Below, one piece after another: positions 58,098 to 64,000 of a stretch of DNA of 64,000 bases. Each line of letters starts with the position of its first letter. Positions within the stretch are counted from its first letter, which is position 1. Source of the DNA: Roseomonas sp. CECT 9278 (GTDB lineage Bacteria; Pseudomonadota; Alphaproteobacteria; Acetobacterales; Acetobacteraceae); NCBI RefSeq assembly GCF_918698155.1, contig NZ_CAKKLX010000012.1, forward strand, positions 62,001 through 126,000. The letters are read 5' to 3'. The notes under the pieces are model-generated. The model did no database searches. It had not been told where the DNA came from and was given only the letters and a program-made list of their open reading frames with translations. The translations under genes were made by a program, and so were the position numbers.

Positions 58098-59279
58098 TCA
58101 TTCCACCGGCGCGCCGGCCGCCACCCAGGCGAGCAATCTCCCGCGCTCCGCGGGCGTGATATCGGTCAGGTTGCCGGGGGGCATCGCCTCGGTCTGCACC
58201 TGCTGGCGCATCGCCGCCGCCCAGCGGCGGATCTGCTGCGGGGTTTCCATCACCACGCCCTTGGGCGGCGCGGCGAAGCCCTCCTGCGTGGGGCGCGCCG
58301 CGTGGCACGACACGCAGCGGGAGGCGACGATGGTCTGCACCTCGGCAAAGGGCGGCGCCTCGGCCGCCCCCGTCGGGCGTTCCGGCGCGCCGGTCCAGAC
58401 CAGCAACGCCACCACCGCCGCAGCGCCCGCCGGCAGCCAGACCGGGTTCGCCCCCTTCTGGCGCAGCACGAAATACTGCCGCACCAGCGCCCCCGACAGC
58501 CCCACCGCCAGCAGCACCAGCCAGTTCCAGCGCGACTGATACGTCATGGGGTAGTGCGGCGAGATCATGATGAAGATCACCGGCAGCGTCAGATACGTGT
58601 TGTGGACGCTGCGCTGCTTGCCCCAGCGGCCGTATTTCGGGTCCGGCGCGTCGCCGCGTTTCATCGCCTCGACCATCTTCCGCTGGCCGGGGATGATCAC
58701 CATCGCCACGTTCGCCACCATGATGGTGCCGGTCATGGCGCCGACCTGCAGGAAGGCGCCGCGCCCGCCGAACACATGGCAGGCCACGAAGGCCACCACC
58801 GCCAGCGTCGCGGCGCCGATCGCGCCCAGCAGCGCCTCGTTCTCGCCGTGGCGCGACCGGCACAGCAGGTCGTAGCCGACCCAGCCGCCGGCCAGCATCG
58901 CCGCGCTCAGCGCCACCGCCAGCCAGGGCGCGATGTCCAGCACCGCCGGGTCCACCAGGTAGGTCGAGGCCTGCACCCAATAGATCAGCACGAACAGCGC
59001 GAAGCCGCTGAGCCAGGTCCAATACGCCTCCCACTTGAACCAGTGCAGCGTCTCCGGCAGGCGTTCGGGCGCCAGCAGGTATTTCTGCTTGTGGTAGAAG
59101 CCGCCGCCATGGATCGACCATTGCTCGCCCGCCACGCGCGGGTTGCCGTCGGCGGGCCGCTCCAGCTGGTTGTCCAGGCCGATGAAGTAGAAGGACGTGC
59201 CGATCCAGGCGATGCCGGTGATGACATGCAGCCAGCGCAGCAGCAGGTTGGCCCATTCCGAAAGATAGGCGGCGTCCAT
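58098..59279 (-). CDS. puuD: Urate hydroxylase PuuD (membrane-bound, cytochrome c domain)
   Basis: 393 residues. N-terminal MDAAYLSEWANLLLRWLHVITGIAWIGTSFYFIGLDNQL begins the membrane domain (about eight helices), with GAMTGTIMVANVAMVIIPGQRKMVEA and NTYLTLPVIFIMISPHYP, the DUF989/urate oxidase region. A C-terminal cytochrome c domain has the heme-binding CVSCH and a methionine in the QTEAMPPGN segment. It oxidises urate to 5-hydroxyisourate and feeds electrons to the respiratory chain. The ATG at 59279 starts the conserved N-terminus. The downstream hydrolase uraH completes the next step. Confidence 0.93.
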   Translation of the reverse strand: MDAAYLSEWANLLLRWLHVITGIAWIGTSFYFIGLDNQLERPADGNPRVAGEQWSIHGGGFYHKQKYLLAPERLPETLHWFKWEAYWTWLSGFALFVLIYWVQASTYLVDPAVLDIAPWLAVALSAAMLAGGWVGYDLLCRSRHGENEALLGAIGAATLAVVAFVACHVFGGRGAFLQVGAMTGTIMVANVAMVIIPGQRKMVEAMKRGDAPDPKYGRWGKQRSVHNTYLTLPVIFIMISPHYPMTYQSRWNWLVLLAVGLSGALVRQYFVLRQKGANPVWLPAGAAAVVALLVWTGAPERPTGAAEAPPFAEVQTIVASRCVSCHAARPTQEGFAAPPKGVVMETPQQIRRWAAAMRQQVQTEAMPPGNLTDITPAERGRLLAWVAAGAPVE

Positions 59280-59502
59280 CGAGCATCCCCGCGCGGTTCG
59301 ACCAGTTCCCCGCCGGATGGACCCATCCGATCGGGTGAAGATGCTCGCCGGAACCAGGTGCCGGAGGCGTTGCTGCGAGCCGAGGCGCGCGGCAACGCCT
59401 CCGGCGCTGCCGCTGCGGTGCAGCATGAAGCGTCGCGGCGCGCGCCGGCAAGGGGCCTTCGGCGGCGATGACCCGCCGCGCCGTCCCTGGCATGATCGGG
59501 CG
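59280..59502. other. Intergenic region with dispersed repeat
   Basis: About 223 bp between puuD and the small secreted gene, which diverge. It contains the GATCGGG-type repeat (59327-59391) that also occurs before the XRE gene. No clear promoter boxes were identified. Confidence 0.5.
59327..59391 (+). repeat. Dispersed intergenic repeat, copy 2 (GATCGGG...GATGCTCG)
   Basis: CCGATCGGGTGAAGATGCTC at its left and GCTGCGAGCCGAGGCGCGCG at its right match the segment at 17572-17637; the middle is diverged. Both copies lie on the plus strand upstream of a rightward gene. Confidence 0.55.
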
Positions 59503-59916
59503 ATGCGATCACCCGCGCGCGCCTGCCTCCTCGCCATCGCGGCCCTGGCGACGGCGGGGCCCGCCACGGCGCTGGACGCCAAGCTGCTGCTGCGCTGCAC
59601 GGGCTACGCCGCGGCCACCGGCGCGCCCGACGCCGAGGCCCGCCAGCCCTTCGACATCGCGATCGACACCGGCCAGGGCAAGGGCTGGTTCGACGGCGTC
59701 GCGGTGTCGCAGAACCGCCCCGGCCGGCTGCTGGCGGATGCCTCGACCTATCGGGTGAAGTGGCGCGGCAGCTGGGGCGGCGGGGCCATGACCGAATGGG
59801 TGCTGGTGGACCGGGTGGATGGCAGCCTGGTCGGCCATTTCACGCATCCCGACGGGCAGGGCGTGCAGCGCCATCGCTGGGGCGGCGCCTGCGTGCCCGT
59901 CACCCGCCGCTTCTGA
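59503..59916 (+). CDS. Small secreted protein of unknown function
   Basis: 137 residues with a signal peptide (MRSPARACLLAIAALATAGPATA). The mature part begins LDAKLLLRCTGYAAATGAP and includes FDIAIDTGQGKGWFDGVAVS, YRVKWRGSWGGGAMTEWVLVDRVDGSLVGHF and WGGACVPVTRRF, a beta-rich pattern with two cysteines. No family is recognised. It may be periplasmic. ATG 59503 is chosen because it starts the signal peptide; the longer upstream frame is in the puuD-divergent gap. Confidence 0.65.
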   Translation: MRSPARACLLAIAALATAGPATALDAKLLLRCTGYAAATGAPDAEARQPFDIAIDTGQGKGWFDGVAVSQNRPGRLLADASTYRVKWRGSWGGGAMTEWVLVDRVDGSLVGHFTHPDGQGVQRHRWGGACVPVTRRF

Positions 59917-60003
59917 CCAGGCCGCGCGGGCGGCGCACCCCGCCCCTTGCGCGCGCCCCGGCCACGCGGCAGTAACCCGCGCCCCAGCCACGGTCACCGC
60001 CCC

Positions 60004-61254
60004 ATGTCCCCTGCCCGCCTGTCCCTGCCCAAGGACAAGATCCGCATCCTGCTGCTGGAGGGTGTCGCCGACAGCGCCGTCGCGCGCCTGGCCGAGGCCG
60101 GCTACGCCACCGTGAAGCGCGAGGCGAAGGCGCTCGACGGCCCGGCCCTGGCCAAGGCGCTGAAGGGCGTCCACATCCTCGGCATCCGCTCGCGCACCCA
60201 GCTGACCGAGGAAGCGATCGCCGCCGCCGACCGGCTGTTCGCGGTCGGCTGCTTCTGCATCGGCACCAACCAGGTCGCGCTCGGCGCGGCAACGACACGC
60301 GGCATCCCGGTGTTCAACGCGCCGTTCTCGAACACCCGGTCGGTGGCGGAGCTCACCCTCGCCGAGATCGTCATGCTGATGCGCGGCATCTTCCCGAAGT
60401 CGAACGCGGCCCACCGGGGCGACTGGGACAAGTCGGCGGCGAATTCCTGGGAGCTGCGCGGCAAGACGCTCGGCATCGTCGGCTACGGCAATATCGGCAG
60501 CCAGCTCTCGGTCCTGGCGGAAGCCTTCGGCATGCGCGTGATCTACTGGGACCACACCGGCAAGCTGCCGCATGGCAATGCGCAGCCGGTCGCCTCCCTG
60601 CCCGCGCTGCTCGCCGAGGCCGATGCCGTGTCGCTCCATGTGCCCGAGACGCCCGACACGGTGGACATGATCGGCGCCGCCGAGATCGCCGCCATGAAGC
60701 CGGGCGCGGTGCTGGTGAACAATGCGCGCGGCAGCGTGGTGGACCTCGATGCGCTGGCATCCGCCCTGCGGGCGGGCCATGTGCTGGGTGCGGCGGTCGA
60801 TGTCTTCCCGGTCGAACCCTCGGGCAAGGACGAACGCTTCGCCTCGCCGCTGCAGGGCCTGCCGAACGTGATCCTGACACCGCATATCGGTGGCTCCACC
60901 GGCGAGGCGCAGTGGCGCATCGGCGAGGAAGTGAGCCGCAAGCTGATCGAATATTCCGACACGGGTGCGACGGTGGGCGCGGTGAACTTCCCGCAGGTCC
61001 AGCTTCCCGCGCGGCCGACCGGCGCGCGCTGGGTGCATGTGCACCGCGACGCGCCCGGCATCCTGTCGCGCATCAATGAAAGCTTCGCCCGGCGCGGGCT
61101 CAACATCTCCGGCCAGTACTACCAGACCGCCGGATCGGTCGGCTACGTGGTGGTCGACAGCGAGGAAGCGCGCGCCGATGCGCAGGCGATCCTCGAGGAT
61201 TTCCGCAACCTGCCCGGCACGATCCGCGCGCGCCTGATCTACGACCGCCACTGA
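60004..61254 (+). CDS. serA: D-3-phosphoglycerate dehydrogenase
   Basis: 416 residues, the E. coli-type SerA length with a C-terminal ACT domain (about 340-416). Residues TNQVALGAATTRGIPVFNAPFSNTRSVAELTLAEIV and the NAD-binding GYGNIGSQL (about 160-168) are clear, as are NNARGSVVD (Arg about 242), a catalytic glutamate region and HIGGSTGEAQ (His about 294). It catalyses the first step of serine synthesis. Allosteric serine inhibition through the ACT domain is expected from the family. ATG 60004 gives MSPARLSLPKDKIRIL, the normal N-terminus. Confidence 0.95.
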   Translation: MSPARLSLPKDKIRILLLEGVADSAVARLAEAGYATVKREAKALDGPALAKALKGVHILGIRSRTQLTEEAIAAADRLFAVGCFCIGTNQVALGAATTRGIPVFNAPFSNTRSVAELTLAEIVMLMRGIFPKSNAAHRGDWDKSAANSWELRGKTLGIVGYGNIGSQLSVLAEAFGMRVIYWDHTGKLPHGNAQPVASLPALLAEADAVSLHVPETPDTVDMIGAAEIAAMKPGAVLVNNARGSVVDLDALASALRAGHVLGAAVDVFPVEPSGKDERFASPLQGLPNVILTPHIGGSTGEAQWRIGEEVSRKLIEYSDTGATVGAVNFPQVQLPARPTGARWVHVHRDAPGILSRINESFARRGLNISGQYYQTAGSVGYVVVDSEEARADAQAILEDFRNLPGTIRARLIYDRH

Positions 61255-61299
61255 CGGCGCCCGGCCGGCCGCGCCCGATCGGACGCGGCCGCCGGCGCA

Positions 61300-61506
61300 T
61301 CAGCGGCGCAGCAGGAAGCCCAGCACCATGCCCGTCAGCAGCGAGGCCAGCATGGCCTGCACCGGGCGGTTCTGGATGCGTTCGACCGTGCGCGTGGCGC
61401 AGGCGGCGGCGCGGTCGACCGCGTCCTTCGCCGTATCCGCGGCGGCCTGGGTGGCGTTCTGCACGGTCTCGGCCGCGCGATCGATCTGTTCGAGGTTGCC
61501 GCTCAT
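61300..61506 (-). CDS. Small membrane protein (DUF883/YqjD-like)
   Basis: 68 residues. A helical N-terminal part (LEQIDRAAETVQNATQAAADTAKDAVDRAAACATRTVERI) followed by one C-terminal membrane helix (QAMLASLLTGMVLGFLLRR). This is the layout of DUF883/YqjD-type ribosome-associated or stress-related membrane proteins, and also of small apolipoprotein-like helical proteins. The ATG 61506 begins MSGNLEQ. The family assignment is tentative. Confidence 0.6.
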   Translation of the reverse strand: MSGNLEQIDRAAETVQNATQAAADTAKDAVDRAAACATRTVERIQNRPVQAMLASLLTGMVLGFLLRR

Positions 61507-61669
61507 GGCTGCTGTCCTTCCGGTTGGAATTCCAGCAACGCGCGGCGAAGGCCCCGGTTGAGGCCGGGCGGCGAATTCCCGCCCGGCGGCCGCGCGCGGC
61601 ACGCGCAGGCCTGGCAGCATCACGGGACCAGGCCCGCCAGGCTGGGGGGCCGGCGGGCCTGGCCGTCGT

Positions 61670-62692
61670 TCAGCGGATCGGCATGGCGTACATCAGCCCG
61701 CCGCGCGTCCACAGGTCGTTGACCCCGCGCGGCAGCCCGATCGGCGAGCCGGCGCCGAGGTTGCGGTCGAACATCTCGCCATAGTTCCCGACCGCCTTGA
61801 TGGCGTTGTAGGCCCAGCGGCGATCGAGGCCCATCAGCGGCCCGTGGTCGCCGGAATTGCCCAGCAGCCGGCGGATCGACGGGTTCTGGCTGGCCAGCAT
61901 CTCGTCGAGATTCACCTGCGTGACGCCCAGTTCCTCCGCCTCGATCAGCGCGAAGACCGTCCAGCGCACGATGTCGAACCACTGGTCGTCGCCGTGGCGC
62001 ACCGCGACCGCCAGCGGTTCCTTGCTGATGATGTCGGGCAGGATGATGTGCTCGTTCGGATCGCGCAGCGCGGTGCGGATGCCGGCCAGTTGCGAGGCAT
62101 CCGTCGTGAAGGCGTCGCAGCGGCCGGAATTGTAGGCGTTGCGGGTCTCCTCGTTCTGGTCGAAGACCAGCGGCTGCACGCGCACATTGTTGGCCCGTGC
62201 CCAGTCCGCCAGGTTGAGCTCGTTGGTGGTGCCGGAAGTGACGCACACCGTCGCCCCGGCAAGCTGCGCGGCGCGCTGCACGCCCGCCGACCGGCGCACC
62301 ATGAAGCCCTGCCCGTCGTAGAAATTCACCGCGGTGAAGTTCAGCCCGTTCGCGGTGTCGCGCGTCTGGGTCCAGGTGGTGGTGCGCGGCAGCACATCGA
62401 CCTGGCCCGATTGCAGCGCGGGCAGCCGCGCCTGGGACGACAGCACGATGAAGCGCGCCTTGGCCGCATCGCCCAGCACGGCGGCGGCGATGGCGCGGCA
62501 GGTATCCGCATCCAGCCCGCGATTGACGCCTTGGCTGTCCAGCACGTTGAACCCCGGCGCGCCCGGGTGCGATCCGCAGATCAGCGCATCGCGCGAACGC
62601 ACCGCGGACAGCGTCGGCCCAGGGCTCGCGGTCTGCGCGATGGCGGTCCCCGCGAGGCAGGCGGCGAGGGTGGCAAGCAGGGGCAGGCGCAT
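61670..62692 (-). CDS. Amino-acid ABC transporter binding protein (AapJ/GltI-like)
   Basis: 340 residues. Signal peptide MRLPLLATLAACLAGTAIAQ; then VRSRDALICGSHPGAPGFNVLDSQGVNRGLDADTCRAIAAAVLG, the standard start of AapJ-type family 3 binding proteins. FDQNEETRNAYNSGRCDAFTTDASQL and GDHGPLMGLDRRWAYNAIKAVGNYGEMFDRNLGAGSPIGLPRG are also characteristic. It binds general L-amino acids. Its permease and ATPase genes (aapQMP) are not in this window, so it is an orphan here. Confidence 0.9.
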   Translation of the reverse strand: MRLPLLATLAACLAGTAIAQTASPGPTLSAVRSRDALICGSHPGAPGFNVLDSQGVNRGLDADTCRAIAAAVLGDAAKARFIVLSSQARLPALQSGQVDVLPRTTTWTQTRDTANGLNFTAVNFYDGQGFMVRRSAGVQRAAQLAGATVCVTSGTTNELNLADWARANNVRVQPLVFDQNEETRNAYNSGRCDAFTTDASQLAGIRTALRDPNEHIILPDIISKEPLAVAVRHGDDQWFDIVRWTVFALIEAEELGVTQVNLDEMLASQNPSIRRLLGNSGDHGPLMGLDRRWAYNAIKAVGNYGEMFDRNLGAGSPIGLPRGVNDLWTRGGLMYAMPIR

Positions 62693-63038
62693 GGCGTTCC
62701 TTCCGGGATTTGGCGCGACGGCACGGCGCGCGGGCGCATCCTAGCCCCCGGCGGCGGCGGCGCACACCGTCCGGCGTCGCGCGCGAAGCCCGCCGGGCAG
62801 CACGACCTCTGCGGGCAAACCCTCGGCAGGTGACCATGATCCCCGGTTGCGCGTGGGTGCACCGCGCGCCTGGCGCTGATCCCGGCCAGCTGGACGCATC
62901 CGGCCCGGCGCGGATGCCCGCGACACGACAGGCCCGGGGGCCATCGAGGCATCCAGCATCACGACCCGTTCTTCATGCCCGGGCCGCGGCGCGTGGCGGG
63001 CATGGTCCGCACCGCCCGGCGCGGGCCGGCGGCGCGAT
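62693..63038. other. Intergenic region, no gene seen
   Basis: 346 bp between the binding protein and the TRAP permease gene. The sequence is very GC-rich. One perfect inverted repeat GCATCCG (62896-62902) and CGGATGC (62911-62917), with an eight-base spacer, lies about 120 bp beyond the permease stop. It has no T-run. No promoter or gene was recognised. Confidence 0.5.
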
Positions 63039-64000
63039 CTACGCCGCCCGCCGGTCGCGCTGCAGCATCCCCTGCGCCACCGCCACGCCGGCCAGCGCGA
63101 CCACGCCGACGGCAAGCCGGATCTCGTCCGGCGCGGCATGCCCGAACGCCGCGAACATCCCCGCGATGCCGAGGCCGACGCGCAGCACCACCCCCATCGG
63201 GCGCAGCAGGAAGCCCGCATAGGCCGCCGTGATCAGCGTCAGTGCCGCGACCTGGATCGCGGTCGCGCTGACGATCTCCACGATCCCGCCGCGCATCATG
63301 ATGCCGGGGTCGTACAGGAAGGCGAAGCCCACCGTGAAGCCCGCGATGCCGAAGCGCGATGCGTGGACGCTGGCGAGGGTCGGGCTCGCCTTTGCGATCG
63401 CCGCGGCGGCGAAGGCCGATGCCGCGACCGGCGGCGTCGCGTCGGCGATCACCGCGAAATAGAAGATGAACAGGTGCGCCTGCATCATGTCGATGCCGAG
63501 CGGCCGGCCCAGTTCCAGCAGCTGCGGCACGCCGATCGCGGCCGCGATGATATAGGACGGCGTGGTCGGGACACCCAGCCCCAGCACCAGCACCGTCACG
63601 CACAACAACACCGCCAGCAGCCCGAAGCTGCCGCCGGCGATCTCCTTGATGATGCCGCCGAAGGCCACGACCATGCCGGTCGCCGTCAGCACCGAGACCA
63701 CGATGCCCGAGGCCGCGATCGCCACCGCCAGCGGCGCCATGGTCAGCCCGGCATTGGTCAGCGCCTCGAACACCTGGCGCCAGCCCATCCGCGTGCGTGC
63801 GCGCAGCAGCGATGCGCCGACCATCGCGAGCGTCGCGCAGAAGGCGGCGTAGTTGCCGCTCCAGCGCTCCATCATCAGGTAGACCAGCAGGCCGATCGGC
63901 AGCACCAGGTGGACATCGGCCAGCACCTCGCGCCAGGCCGGGATGTCCTTCAGCGCCATCGGCTCGATGCCGAGCTTCTTCGCCTCGAAATGCACGGCCG
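63039..64000 (-). CDS. TRAP transporter fused permease subunit, C-terminal part
   Basis: About 320 residues of the C-terminal half; the 5' end lies beyond the window, upstream codons continuing in frame. AVHFEAKKLGIEP, VLPIGLLVYLMMERWSG, then ALTNAGLTMAPLAVAIAASGIVVSVLTATGMV, LLCVTVLVLGLGVPTTPSYIIAAAIGVPQLLELG and LFIFYFAVIADATPPVAASAFAAAAIA are the DctM-like core of the fused 4TM/12TM TRAP permease. The final helices are shorter (VVLRVGLGIAGMFAAF). It imports an organic acid using a separate periplasmic binding protein, not present in this window. Confidence 0.88.
   Translation of the reverse strand, partial: AVHFEAKKLGIEPMALKDIPAWREVLADVHLVLPIGLLVYLMMERWSGNYAAFCATLAMVGASLLRARTRMGWRQVFEALTNAGLTMAPLAVAIAASGIVVSVLTATGMVVAFGGIIKEIAGGSFGLLAVLLCVTVLVLGLGVPTTPSYIIAAAIGVPQLLELGRPLGIDMMQAHLFIFYFAVIADATPPVAASAFAAAAIAKASPTLASVHASRFGIAGFTVGFAFLYDPGIMMRGGIVEIVSATAIQVAALTLITAAYAGFLLRPMGVVLRVGLGIAGMFAAFGHAAPDEIRLAVGVVALAGVAVAQGMLQRDRRAA

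Noticed and set aside
62896..62917. Terminator or regulator for the TRAP permease
   Set aside because: The inverted repeat is perfect but short, lies about 120 bp from the stop and has no T-run.
1..64000. Genomic island with tRNA or att site
   Set aside because: No tRNA, integrase, transposase or direct-repeat boundary was recognised, and base composition looks uniform by eye.

Overview
The window is GC-rich chromosomal DNA (roughly 70 % G+C by eye). Genes are dense, sit on both strands and often overlap by ATGA or TGATG. Gene content points to an alphaproteobacterium, most likely a Roseomonas-like member of the Acetobacteraceae. That assignment is inferred from protein style and gene content; there is no rRNA or marker that proves it. 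No tRNA, rRNA, insertion sequence, prophage or CRISPR array was found.

Layout. 1-8050: tail of a histone-deacetylase-like hydrolase, an M19 dipeptidase, an OmpA-domain protein, the ComM/YifB ATPase, YraN, gamma-glutamyltransferase, a small membrane protein, CreA and an M48 lipoprotein protease. 8260-13803: a complete five-gene peptide/opine-type ABC importer on the minus strand (binding protein, two permeases, two ATPases). 13860-18740: an AI-2E-type permease, hydroxypyruvate isomerase and tartronate-semialdehyde reductase (glyoxylate/hydroxypyruvate metabolism), and an XRE regulator. 18878-26365: a Hint-domain protein, a large acyl-CoA-synthetase-like/GNAT fusion, an esterase, a flavoprotein and an M20 amidohydrolase. 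26364-32217: the tamA-tamB outer-membrane assembly operon. 32273-35318: an Old Yellow Enzyme and an MmyB-type regulator divergent from its probable SDR target. 35360-37423: znuC-znuB zinc ABC genes, interrupted by an intergenic repeat and preceded by a tiny membrane ORF and a Zur-like palindrome. 37492-42141: a DUF445 protein, a two-gene AAA ATPase/TOPRIM-like cassette (possible defence system) and three small uncharacterised genes. 42237-47957: a luciferase-like monooxygenase, an FAH-family hydrolase, the SPFH (QmcA-like)/NfeD pair, an SDR and a MaoC-type hydratase. 47965-49872: a 36-bp tandem repeat, a PA2928-like exported protein and a duplicated pair of small cysteine-containing secreted proteins. 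50185-52305: a solitary fusA with a textbook terminator. 52553-55044: a DUF1800/DUF1501 exported pair. 55052-59279: urate catabolism (urate hydroxylase puuD and 5-hydroxyisourate hydrolase) enclosing a cassette of two paralogous lipoproteins and an outer-membrane barrel. 59503-64000: a small secreted protein, serA, a small membrane protein, an amino-acid binding protein and the 3' part of a TRAP transporter permease.

Most of the window is ordinary metabolism, transport and envelope biology. The parts most worth follow-up are the ATPase/TOPRIM pair, the lipoprotein/barrel cassette with its 24-bp coding repeats, the duplicated small cysteine proteins, and three unrelated repeat families: hairpin repeats in the znu cassette with a third fragment near fusA, 36-bp units carrying copies of a gene's 3' end, and a GATCGGG-type intergenic element. 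All functions are read from the sequence and family knowledge only; no database search was run.
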